A stretch of 64,000 bases of DNA from CAVPNY01 sp963706905. GTDB taxonomy: Bacteria > Chloroflexota > Anaerolineae > Anaerolineales > UBA4823. Both the position numbers and the translations under genes were made by a program. How positions within the stretch are numbered: the stretch's first letter is position 1; every line of letters begins with the position of its first letter. Shown here in pieces: positions 36,689 through 44,732 of this stretch. The notes beneath the pieces are model-generated. The model was given only the letters and a program-made list of their open reading frames with translations, ran no database searches and had not been told where the DNA came from. The stretch is taken from positions 523,409 through 587,408 of the forward strand of contig CAVPNY010000009.1 of assembly GCA_963706905.1 (NCBI GenBank), written 5' to 3'.

Positions 36689-37042
36689 ATGGATAGAGTC
36701 GATTTAACCACCCAGATCCGAAATATGAATGGCAATATCGGTATGATCGAGATCATCGGCGACGTGACCGGACAGTCCGAGGACGCCTTAATGGGGGCTT
36801 ACAATCAGGTCACCAGTCAAGGGGCGCGCAATATCCTGCTCGATTTCAGCCGGTTAGATTATATGAATAGCTCTGGGATCGGCTTGCTGGTGACCCTTTT
36901 GATCCGGGTCAAACGTCAGAATCAGCGGCTGTACGCCTGTGGTCTGACCGAATACTACCGGCAAATCTTTGATCTCACCCGCCTGGATGAAGCAATTGTG
37001 ATCTACCCAACCGAACAAGAAGCCATGGCGGCTCTCAATTAG
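36689..37042 (+). CDS. STAS-domain anti-anti-sigma factor, copy 2
   Basis: 117 residues, paralogous to the preceding STAS protein with shared L-x-x-Y-Y-R-x-x-F-D segments. The acceptor loop is Y-M-N-S-S-G-I-G-L-L-V with Ser61 and Ser62. A CAAAGGAGA ribosome site precedes the ATG at 36689. Two antagonists behind one kinase/phosphatase could bind different partners or give graded output. The transcript runs into the MITE-like hairpin at 37062-37149. Confidence 0.9.
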   Translation: MDRVDLTTQIRNMNGNIGMIEIIGDVTGQSEDALMGAYNQVTSQGARNILLDFSRLDYMNSSGIGLLVTLLIRVKRQNQRLYACGLTEYYRQIFDLTRLDEAIVIYPTEQEAMAALN

Positions 37043-37061
37043 ATGTTGTTTCATATTATTA

Positions 37062-37149
37062 GAAGTTACGCAGTTCAAGAGGACGCGGGGGTGTTTTGGC
37101 GGGCTACGCCCGCCAAAACACCCCCACCCTCCCACCAACTGCGTAAGTC
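37062..37149. mobile_element. MITE-like palindromic element, copy 1
   Basis: Terminal arms GAAGTTACGCAGTT and AACTGCGTAAGTC are inverted copies. Inside is an 18-bp perfect hairpin, GGGGGTGTTTTGGCGGGC with its complement, around loop TAC (37087-37125). No ORF is present. A second copy at 43197-43284 has the same arms and core. It may also act as a transcription barrier after the STAS genes. Confidence 0.75.
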
Positions 37150-37240
37150 CAATTATTTTAAATTGCAGGCGTAATCCCACAATTTAATAAATCAGTGACA
37201 ATCCTCGGGCAAGTATGTATGGAAAATAGAGGAAAGAATC

Positions 37241-38013
37241 ATGGATAACAAACAACCCATTACAGAGAATCAAACAGTACGCCAGAACCCCTGGGCGGCG
37301 CCGGTGGACCGGCTGAAAGTCAGCGAGGTACCTGGCGAAGCCATCAATCTCAATGTGGAAGGGCGCCACCTCACTGGTCTTAGTAAAGGTTTTGGCCAAC
37401 TCTGGCAGAAAACCTACCGCATCCGTTTGCAAGGCGCGGAGGTCTCGCCGCAGGATGTGATCAAAACCTGGAAGGAGAAATTCCCCGAGTTCTGGCCTAA
37501 GGGCAACCGTTTCTACGGATCGGTGGGCGGGATTGCCCCTGGCGATGTGGCGCTGCTCAACCTGGCAGGACCGGCGGAGTCACCGGGCCGGGCGGCGCGC
37601 CGATGATCTCCACCGGGGTGATGGTAATCTTCGCCGACGATGAATCCTTCTCCTTTATGACCCCTGAAGGGCACATGTTCGCCGGGATGATCACTTTCAG
37701 CGCCTTCAAGCAGGGAGAAGATACGGTTGCCCAGACGCAGGTCCTGGTGCGGGCCAATGACCCGATCTATGAAACCACCTTTCGGCTGGGCTTCGGGCAC
37801 AAAGCCGAGAATGCCTTTTGGGCGCAAACCCTACGATCCCTGGCTATGTACTTCGGGGTGGAGGCTGCTCCGGAAGAGAAGATTACGCTGGTGGATCCCA
37901 AGGTGCAATGGTCAGAAGCAGGGAACATTCGCTACAACGCAGCCATGCGCACCGGGGCGTACTATCTGCTGGCGCCGGTACGCTGGATGAGTAACCTGTT
38001 CAAAGCTAAATGA
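37241..38013 (+). CDS. Uncharacterised protein, one frameshift
   Basis: The first part (M-D-N-K-Q-P-I-T-E-N...) continues to about 37570, and the second (G-V-T-G-P-G-G-A-P-M-I-S-T-G-V-M) is in the next frame up to 38013. Together they make about 257 residues. The soluble protein has alternating strands and aromatic residues (F-A-D-D-E-S-F-S-F, T-P-E-G-H-M-F-A-G) suggestive of a lipid- or ligand-binding fold, but I do not recognise the family with certainty. Its stop overlaps the start of the FAD oxidoreductase (ATGA), so the two proteins are probably functionally linked. Confidence 0.6.
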
Positions 38014-39455
38014 ATTCGAAGCAGATAAAGGCCTCAGAGTTTGATGCGATCGTGGTGGGGGCGGGCCCTAATGGTCTGGCAGCAGCCCTGACTCTGGCCC
38101 AGGCGGGGGAGAAAGTCCTGGTGCTGGAGGCTAAAGAAACGATCGGCGGTGGGTCGCGCACGGCTGAGCTGACCCTGCCCGGTTTCTACCATGATCCCTG
38201 CTCGGCTATCCATCCACTGGGCGTGGCTTCGCCTTTTTTCCGCCAGCTTCCACTGGCGGATTACGGCGTCGAGTGGATTTACCCACCGGTTGCTTTAGCC
38301 CATCCATTCGACGATGGCAGCGCAGCGATACTGGAGCGTTCGATCGAAGGCAGCGCAGCCAGCCTGGGGAAGGATGGGCGCGCCTATTCCAGATTGATGA
38401 CCCCACTGGTGAATACGTGGGAGGGTATCCTGGAGGATATCCTGGGTCCGCTGCCCTTACCGCCGCGCCATCCGATAGCCCTGACGCACTTTGGCCTACA
38501 CGCTCTACGTTCGGCGCGCGGGCTGGCAGAAAGTCATTTTCAGGGGGAGCGGGCAAGGGCGATCTTTGCCGGAATGGCTGGACATGGCATGCTGCCCCTG
38601 GAAACGCCGATCACAGCCTCAATGGGGCTGGTGCTGGGGCTGCTGGCCCACGCGGTAGGCTGGCCGATCCCCAGGGGCGGTTCGCAGGTCATCATCGATG
38701 CCCTGGCTGCCCAGCTGCGCTCGTTGGGCGGCGAGATTCGTACCAATTGGGAGGTGACCTCGCTTGACCATCTACCATCCTCGCGCGTCGTAATGCTGGA
38801 TGTCACCCCGCGTCAAGTGCTGCAAATTGCCGGGGAACGCCTGCCATCTGGATACCGCCATAAGCTGTCTGCCTACCGCTACGGGCCGGGGGTGTTTAAA
38901 GTGGATTACGCCCTGGCAGGGCCCATTCCCTGGAAAGCAGCGGAATGCACCCAGGCCGGGACCGTCCACCTGGGTGGAACATTGGACGAGATCAGCGCCG
39001 GAGAACAGGCTGTATGGCGGGGGGAGCATCCCCAAAAGCCGTTGGTGCTGCTGGCCCAGCAGAGTCTGTTTGATGATAGCCGCGCCCCGCAGGGCAAGCA
39101 CACCGCGTGGGCCTACTGCCACGTGCCGAACGGCTCAAACGTGGATATGACCGAATGCATCTCGGACCAGATCGAGCGCTTTGCGCCTGGCTTTCGAGAT
39201 CTGATCCTGGCAACCAGCACACGCTCTGCAGCGCAGATGCAAATGTACAATCCGAATTACATTGGGGGAGATATCAATGGCGGCGTTCAGGATTGGCGAC
39301 AGTTATTCACCCGCCCGGTAGCGCGCTGGGTGCCATATGCTACACCGCTTGAAGGGGTATATATATGCTCATCCTCGACTCCGCCGGGCGGGGGGGTGCA
39401 TGGCATGTGTGGAATGCATGCCGCCCAGGCAGCCCTGAAAGCTCTCCGAAATTAG
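38010..39455 (+). CDS. Phytoene desaturase-like FAD-dependent oxidoreductase
   Basis: 481 residues. The N-terminal dinucleotide fold has V-V-G-A-G-P-N-G-L-A-A-A at about 16, with E-A-K at the end of strand two and the G-G-G-S-R-T motif. The C-terminal flavin-closing segment is P-P-G-G-G-V-H-G-M-C-G-M-H-A-A. This is the CrtI/amine-oxidase superfamily; members desaturate carotenoids or oxidise other lipophilic substrates. No carotenoid synthesis gene is nearby, so the substrate is open. It is coupled to the unknown protein upstream. Confidence 0.8.
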   Translation: MNSKQIKASEFDAIVVGAGPNGLAAALTLAQAGEKVLVLEAKETIGGGSRTAELTLPGFYHDPCSAIHPLGVASPFFRQLPLADYGVEWIYPPVALAHPFDDGSAAILERSIEGSAASLGKDGRAYSRLMTPLVNTWEGILEDILGPLPLPPRHPIALTHFGLHALRSARGLAESHFQGERARAIFAGMAGHGMLPLETPITASMGLVLGLLAHAVGWPIPRGGSQVIIDALAAQLRSLGGEIRTNWEVTSLDHLPSSRVVMLDVTPRQVLQIAGERLPSGYRHKLSAYRYGPGVFKVDYALAGPIPWKAAECTQAGTVHLGGTLDEISAGEQAVWRGEHPQKPLVLLAQQSLFDDSRAPQGKHTAWAYCHVPNGSNVDMTECISDQIERFAPGFRDLILATSTRSAAQMQMYNPNYIGGDINGGVQDWRQLFTRPVARWVPYATPLEGVYICSSSTPPGGGVHGMCGMHAAQAALKALRN

Positions 39456-39562
39456 ATTGACGGAAATTCGGGATAGGTATATTTTGTTGTTGATATCGGC
39501 GGTGACACCACCTGAATCAACAGCAAATTAACCTTATCTTCTTGTCCAGGACTGAGGTTGGT

Positions 39563-40275
39563 TTAATCCGGTCGTTCAAGGCCATGAGCTTCGAGCAGGG
39601 CGTCATCTTGCAGCAAGGCTACGGTGTGGCCATCTGCAACCACCCGGCCTTCATCCATGATAACGGTACGTGAAAACAGCTCGCGCACCAGGAGCATATC
39701 ATGGGTTGATACCAACATGGTCAAGGGCAGATCGCGCAGCAAGCCAATCAGGGAACGGCGGGCGCGCGGTCCAGACCCGCGGTGGGCTCGTCCAGCACCA
39801 GCACTTCCGGTCGCATGGAAAGCACCGTTGCAATGGCGATGCGCTTCTTCTCACCGGAGCTCAGATGGTGCGATACACGGTCGGTGTAGGCGCTCATATT
39901 GACTGCAGCCAGGGCTTCGGCGACACGCGCCTTAACCTCGGGCATAGGCAAGCCCTGGTAGATCGGTCCAAAAGCGACATCCTCAAACACAGTTGGCGAG
40001 AAGAGCTGATCATCTGGCGTTTGAAAAACCAGACCGACCATGGCGCGCACCCGGCCCAAGTTGTCTTTGGTGACAGGCAAGCCGCATACCCGCACACATC
40101 CCTCCCCGCCGAGGATACCGTTAAGGTGCAGGATCAGGGTGGATTTGCCCGCCCCGTTCGGGCCAACCAGGGCGACCTTCTCGCCAGGCTGGATAGACAG
40201 CGAGACATTATCGAGAGCTTGATGCCCGTCCGGATAAGCAAATGAAAGGTTATCGATCTCAATTGAGTGATGCAT
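39563..40275 (-). CDS. cbiO: Cobalt/nickel ECF transporter ATPase, one frameshift
   Basis: About 237 residues after correction. Walker A is G-P-N-G-A-G-K-S-T near 38, the Q-loop lies in F-Q-T-P-D-D-Q-L-F-S typical of CbiO/EcfA, the signature is L-S-S-G-E-K-K-R and Walker B L-V-L-D-E-P-T-A-G-L-D. Just after it, near 39769, one C appears to be missing; restoring it yields P-R-A-R-R-S-L-I-G and T-H-D before the stop at 39563. It powers metal uptake with CbiM and CbiQ. It starts 61 bp after cbiQ. Confidence 0.85.
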
Positions 40276-40336
40276 GATCTAAATCTAGTTGTCAGTCGTA
40301 AGTCATTCGTCGAAAAAATTGGCGTATTCCACGCCA

Positions 40337-41137
40337 CTAAATAAGAATAGAAAGAACAATCAATAATCCCAGCACGGCCAGGCCAAGGATCAGCACCAGC
40401 CAACCTGCCTGGTTGAGCGCCGGCAAGGGCGTGGCGCGCACCTCACCATCATAGCCGCGCGAGAGCATGGCCACGTAGATACGGTCGCTGCGCTCAAAGG
40501 CGCGCATGAACAGATTGCCCGCCATACCACCCGCCACACGGGCGCGCCAGGCCAGCCTGCCGCCCGGCTTCGTGCCTGCCTGACCTGTCTCTCCGGAGCG
40601 GGCAGCGCGCGCCCGCATCAGGCGCAGCGCTTCGTCGACCAGCACAAACAGATATCGCCACATCAAGCCGAACACAGCCACCAGCAGGCGGGGGATCTTG
40701 ACCGCCCGCATGGCCACGAGTAAATCAGGAAAGGGTGTGCTGGCTGCTAGGAGAATGGCCGCCTGGACTGAGATCCATGACTTTAGAGCAATGCTGATAA
40801 AACGGGCCAGCCCTTCCTGGGTGATTACCAATGTCCAGCTCCCTACAGGAATCTCCAGCAAAGGCGCACCCTGAGTGGTGAAGATCACCGGCAATGCCGC
40901 CAGGACGAAAGGCAGCGCCAGGACAGCCCGCTTGAGCACGTATGCCACTCCCAGGTCAGAGAGGATCTCGATAGACAGGACGATGGCGAAGAGCAAGATA
41001 TACACCGGCCAGGCCCCGATCGGAGTCAGGGCAACAACCAGGATGAAAGCCAGCACCAGGATAAATTTAACGCGTGGGTCCAGACGGTGGAGCGGGCTGG
41101 CGCGGCGGCGATACGGATCCAGGAAGTGAACGTGCAT
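40337..41137 (-). CDS. cbiQ: ECF transporter T component (CbiQ)
   Basis: 266 residues. H-R-L-D-P-R-V-K and later helices match the CbiQ/EcfT family; the coupling-helix region shows R-A-R-A-A-R-S-G and F-E-R-S-D-R-I-Y-V-A-M-L-S-R-G-Y-D-G, the conserved A-R-G motif area contacting the ATPases. It has about five to six membrane helices. Its start overlaps the cbiM stop by one base (TAATG). The family scaffold transmits ATP hydrolysis to the substrate-specific subunit. Confidence 0.9.
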   Translation of the reverse strand: MHVHFLDPYRRRASPLHRLDPRVKFILVLAFILVVALTPIGAWPVYILLFAIVLSIEILSDLGVAYVLKRAVLALPFVLAALPVIFTTQGAPLLEIPVGSWTLVITQEGLARFISIALKSWISVQAAILLAASTPFPDLLVAMRAVKIPRLLVAVFGLMWRYLFVLVDEALRLMRARAARSGETGQAGTKPGGRLAWRARVAGGMAGNLFMRAFERSDRIYVAMLSRGYDGEVRATPLPALNQAGWLVLILGLAVLGLLIVLSILI

Positions 41138-42096
41138 TACTGGCTACTGGATGGCTGGCGACCGCGCCGGGTGTAAGCCACCGCCAGGGCAACGCCGAAG
41201 ACTATCAACACACCAAGCACACCAGCCAGAATTGTTGCCAGAGCCTCATTGGACACACCTGGCAGGACATAATCCGGGATGATATTGTACTGGGGGCTTT
41301 GGGCGTTAATCAAAAAGCCTTGCTGCTCGGCAACCCACTCCAGGCCGTCCGGGTCAGCCGAGGCGAGCGGAGAGACAATAACAAGCGCCAGGGCGATCAG
41401 CAATCCGCCAATCCATAAAAGGGCGTTGGATCCTTTCGCCGGCTCCTTCGCAGACAACAGGTCTGGACGGGTAGCGTTGATAAAGGCCAGAGCGCCAACG
41501 GTGATCAGGCCTTCGCCGATGCCGATCAGCGCATGAATGCCAGCCATGGCGGGAATCGCCAGGTTGGCCGGAGAGGTGCCGGACACCGCTAGCTCCAAAG
41601 CTGTTGCCAGGGCGGCAATTTCCACCGACAGCCAGGCAGCCAGAAAGCCGCCTACGAAGAGACCCCATTTACGTCCGCCGGCAATGCGTTGGACTGTACG
41701 AAAAATCATGTAGGATACCGCCACACCGACGATGGCCATGTTAAAGATGTTGGCGCCCAGCACAACCAGGCCGCCATCTTGAAATATGAGCGCCTGCACA
41801 CCAACCACAGTAGTCATCACCAGGATGGCAGCCCAGGGACCTAACAGTATGGTGGCTATAGCAGCGCCCATCAGATGTCCGGAGGTGCCGCCGACCACTG
41901 TAAAGTTCAGCATTTGCCCGGCGAAGATGGCTGCCGCCAGAACACCCATCAAGGGCAACTGCCGCTCGCCGAGATCTTTTCCGACGCGGCGCAGGGCATA
42001 GGCAATTATTGCGATTGAAACGATCCATAAGATAATTGAAACCCGTGGGGATAGGAATCCATCTGGAATATGCATGGCAACAGGTGAGAGAAGCAT
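41137..42096 (-). CDS. cbiM: CbiM-type substrate component with PDGLE C-terminus
   Basis: 319 residues from the ATG at 42096, preceded at 6 bp by a perfect AGGAGG. The CbiM/NikM core starts M-H-I-P-D-G-F-L-S-P, eight residues in (ATG at 42075). The V-G-G-T-S-G-H-L-M-G-A loop and several helices follow, then a C-terminal PDGLE (CbiN/NikN-like) domain (A-D-P-D-G-L-E-W-V), so M and N parts are fused. Co or Ni specificity cannot be read. It follows the Fur-family gene by 21 bp. Confidence 0.9.
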   Translation of the reverse strand: MLLSPVAMHIPDGFLSPRVSIILWIVSIAIIAYALRRVGKDLGERQLPLMGVLAAAIFAGQMLNFTVVGGTSGHLMGAAIATILLGPWAAILVMTTVVGVQALIFQDGGLVVLGANIFNMAIVGVAVSYMIFRTVQRIAGGRKWGLFVGGFLAAWLSVEIAALATALELAVSGTSPANLAIPAMAGIHALIGIGEGLITVGALAFINATRPDLLSAKEPAKGSNALLWIGGLLIALALVIVSPLASADPDGLEWVAEQQGFLINAQSPQYNIIPDYVLPGVSNEALATILAGVLGVLIVFGVALAVAYTRRGRQPSSSQ

Positions 42097-42117
42097 GGTG
42101 AACCTCCTGTACTGGTA

Positions 42118-42543
42118 TTATTGCTTTGTCTGGCAACCCGGACACAGACCGAAGAAAGTGGCATGGATGGTATCGATCTGATAGCCAGTCCTAGCCAGGA
42201 ATTGTTCATAAAGGGATTTGATTTCCTGGTGATCGATCTCCTCCATGCTGCCGCAAACCCTGCAAATGAGGTGATGGTGATCATGGTCAGCTACCTCATA
42301 TACCAGCTGCCCATGACCAACGTGGGCCACCAGCACCAGACCTTGCTCAGCCAGGAAGTTCAGGGTGCGGTAGACAGTGGCCTCAGTCAGACCAGGCAAG
42401 TCATTATGTACCTGCTGGTAGATCTCAGCCGGAGTGAGATGGCGACCAGCCTGGTTCAACGCTTTGAGAATCGCCAATCGTTGGGGCGTCAAGCGGTAAC
42501 CGTGGGCGCGCAGGTGAGTAAGACTTAGCTCAGAATTATCCAT
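42118..42543 (-). CDS. Fur-family metal-dependent repressor
   Basis: 141 residues. The winged helix is at about 15-85 (Y-R-L-T-P-Q-R-L-A-I-L, A-T-V-Y-R-T-L). The metal-binding H-D-H-H-H-L-I-C-R-V-C-G follows at 88-99 and a closing C-P-G-C pair at the end, which together with C-x-x-C forms a structural zinc site. As the first gene of the cbiMQO operon it probably senses the transported metal (Ni/Co, Nur-like) or zinc. A dyad just upstream suggests autoregulation. Confidence 0.9.
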   Translation of the reverse strand: MDNSELSLTHLRAHGYRLTPQRLAILKALNQAGRHLTPAEIYQQVHNDLPGLTEATVYRTLNFLAEQGLVLVAHVGHGQLVYEVADHDHHHLICRVCGSMEEIDHQEIKSLYEQFLARTGYQIDTIHATFFGLCPGCQTKQ

Positions 42544-42563
42544 TTATTGTGTCTCTATACTAC

Positions 42564-42577
42564 TGCGACTAGTTGCA
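42564..42577. promoter_or_regulatory. Dyad operator before the Fur-family gene
   Basis: TGCGACTAGTTGCA is symmetric at all but one base pair and lies 21-34 bp upstream of the regulator's ATG, within the promoter area (TATAGA on the minus strand at 42558-42553 is a possible -10). Its size and place fit an autoregulatory Fur-family site controlling the transporter operon. Confidence 0.5.
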
Positions 42578-42616
42578 ATAACGGATAGTATAATCTATTT
42601 TTGCTCCAGGAGTAGA

Positions 42617-42646
42617 TCAAAACCTGCGCCGAGGACGGCGCAGGCA
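42617..42646 (-). terminator. Intrinsic terminator after thioredoxin gene
   Basis: On the minus strand CCTGCGCC and GGCGCAGG form an 8-bp perfect stem with loop GTCCTC, followed by TTTTG. It lies about 45 bp after the thioredoxin stop and separates it from the Fur/cbi operon. Confidence 0.7.
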
Positions 42647-42690
42647 GAAAACAACGATTTAGTAACCAGCCTGTGGTTTGGGATCAGGAA

Positions 42691-43023
42691 TTAGTTGCGC
42701 TGCACGTATGAATCCAGCTTTGAAAGGATGCGGTCTTTTGGTTGATATCCGACAAGGCGTTCCCTGGTCTGTCCATCGACAAATAGCATCAAAGTCGGCA
42801 CACCCATCACCTGGTATTGAATTGCAATATTGGGGCTGTTATCCACATCCAGCTTAACAACTTTTATTTTTCCAGCCCACTCTAAAGCCAATTGTTCCAC
42901 AATTGGGTCAAGCTGCTTGCATGGACCACACCATACGGCAGAGAAATCAACCAGGACTGGTCCCTGGGAAGCCAGAACTTCATCGGAAAAAGTTAATTCA
43001 TCTACTTCAGGGATATTCGCCAT
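42691..43023 (-). CDS. trxA: Thioredoxin
   Basis: 110 residues. The active site W-C-G-P-C-K lies at about 31-36, with the conserved cis-proline in M-G-V-P-T-L near 74 and the D-V-D-N-S-P strand. It is a cytoplasmic protein-disulfide reductase with no signal peptide. A GGAGG site precedes the ATG at 43023. It is monocistronic, with a terminator after it and the second MITE-like copy about 175 bp upstream. Confidence 0.93.
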   Translation of the reverse strand: MANIPEVDELTFSDEVLASQGPVLVDFSAVWCGPCKQLDPIVEQLALEWAGKIKVVKLDVDNSPNIAIQYQVMGVPTLMLFVDGQTRERLVGYQPKDRILSKLDSYVQRN

Positions 43024-43196
43024 TCAACAGTCCTCCATAAATAATCATCAGGGGTGGAGCGCGCTCCAGACTTCATCAGTCAATATTAAGTCATTCAACC
43101 AGCGCTCGTGCTTCAGGGATAGTACCGGGACTGGTAGGAAAAGTCAAGAGGATATGCAAGAAAATGAGCAATTCCTATATAACTTTAATAAAATTA

Positions 43197-43284
43197 GAAG
43201 TTACGCAGTTCTAGGGAGAAGTGGGGTGTTTTGGCGGGCTGCGCCCGCCAAAACACCCCCATAAACCCACCAACTGTGTAAGTC
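43197..43284. mobile_element. MITE-like palindromic element, copy 2
   Basis: The same terminal arms as copy 1 (GAAGTTACGCAGTT, AACTGTGTAAGTC with one change) enclose a 17-bp perfect hairpin (43223-43259, loop TGC). It is non-coding. A long frame that starts inside it and runs into kynureninase is accidental. Confidence 0.75.
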
Positions 43285-43373
43285 ATAAAAATATTCGGCC
43301 AATCATCTGGCAAGGTAAAATTGTGTCTGTCAGGAAATATTCGATCATCGATTGCACCAACAAAGAGGTTAGA

Positions 43374-44652
43374 TTGAAACAACCTAATTTTGAACCCGGG
43401 GAGGGCTTTGCCCGTCAATTAGACGAGCAAGATGCACTGGCCAAGTTCCGGCAGGCTTTCTATATTGCTGACCCAGACCTGATCTACCTGGATGGGAATT
43501 CACTCGGCCGCCTACCACTGGCAACTCGTGAACGAGTCCGCACGGCAGTGGAGGTGGAATGGGGAATCGATCTGATCCGCGGCTGGAACGCCAACTGGTA
43601 CCAGGCACCTGCCCGGGTTGGCGAGAAGATCGCCCGGTTAGTAGGTGCTGCGCCTGGTCAGGTGCTGGTCAGCGATTCTACTTCAGTAAATCTATTCAAG
43701 CTGGTCTGCGCTGCACTGGCATTGCGCCCTGAGCGAAATTGCATCGTCAGCGACGCGCTCAATTTTCCTTCAGATATTTACGTCTTGCAAGGCATCATCC
43801 CTTTGCTCGGCAATCGGCATAGCTTGACGCTGGTGCCTTCAGCAGATGAAATATCCATCGATCTGGGAGATATCGCCGCTCGCATCGATGAGAATACGGC
43901 CTTAGTGACTTTCTCACAGGTTGTTTTCAAGAGCGGTTTTCTTTATGATGTTGAAGAGCTAACCCGCATTGCACACCGGGCAGGCGCGCTGGTGCTCCTG
44001 GATATGAGCCATTCCGTAGGTGCCGTGCCAATCGCATTAGATAAATGGGGAGTCGATCTGGCAATCGGCTGCACATACAAATACCTAAACGGCGGACCCG
44101 GCTCTCCGGCATTTCTTTATGTGAACCAAGCCTTGCAACCGCAGGCTGTTTCACCGATCTGGGGTTGGTTTGGCCAGCAAATCGCCGTTTGCTTTTGATC
44201 TGACTTATAACCCCGCGGAGGGTGCCCGCCGTTTCCTGGTCAGCAGCCCACCGATCCTATCTATTCTGGCGATGGAAGCCGGTCTGGACCTGCAAATTGA
44301 GGCTGGCATCGAGCAGATCCGCCAGAAATCGATCAGCTTAACCAGCTACCTGGTATTTCTGGTGGATAAAGTACTCGCGCCACTTGGATTTACTTTGGGA
44401 TCGCCACGCGATGCGCGACAGAGAGGATCGCATATCAGCATTCGCCATCCAGAGGGATATCGCATCAATCGTGCCCTGATCGAGGATATGCATCTGATCC
44501 CTGATTTTCGCGAACCTGACAACATCCGCCTGGGACTGGCTCCGCTCTACACATCTTTCTGGGAGGTATGGGAAGGGGTCGATCGAATCCGTCGGGTGGT
44601 TGAAGAAGAGCGCTACCTGTGTTATTCCAACCAGAGGCAGGCAGTCACTTAG
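43374..44652 (+). CDS. kynU: Kynureninase, one frameshift
   Basis: The first frame has the PLP-enzyme features of kynureninase: Y-L-D-G-N-S-L-G-R near 35, S-D-S-T-S-V-N-L-F-K, D-M-S-H-S-V-G-A and the Schiff-base lysine region C-T-Y-K-Y-L-N-G-G-P-G. Near 44179-44181 an AAA run appears one base too long; the next frame resumes S-P-F-A-F-D-L-T-Y and ends at 44652. I prefer the TTG at 43374 (after AAAGAGG); GTG at 43323 is an alternative. It cleaves kynurenine to anthranilate and alanine. No other tryptophan-degradation gene is near. Confidence 0.85.
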
Positions 44653-44732
44653 GTAAACTATCCCAGACATACCAAACCGGGGTACAATCAAGTCAAGCCA
44701 GAACTCACCGGATATTACAATAGGTAAAATAT

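Noticed and set aside
37087..37125. Intrinsic terminator after the STAS genes
   Set aside because: The hairpin is strong but has no T-run on either strand, and an almost identical copy occurs at 43223-43259 in a non-terminator context, so I call it part of a repeat element.
43221..43373. N-terminal extension of kynureninase
   Set aside because: It is translated from the MITE-like hairpin and following intergenic DNA. The enzyme's own sequence starts near the TTG at 43374.
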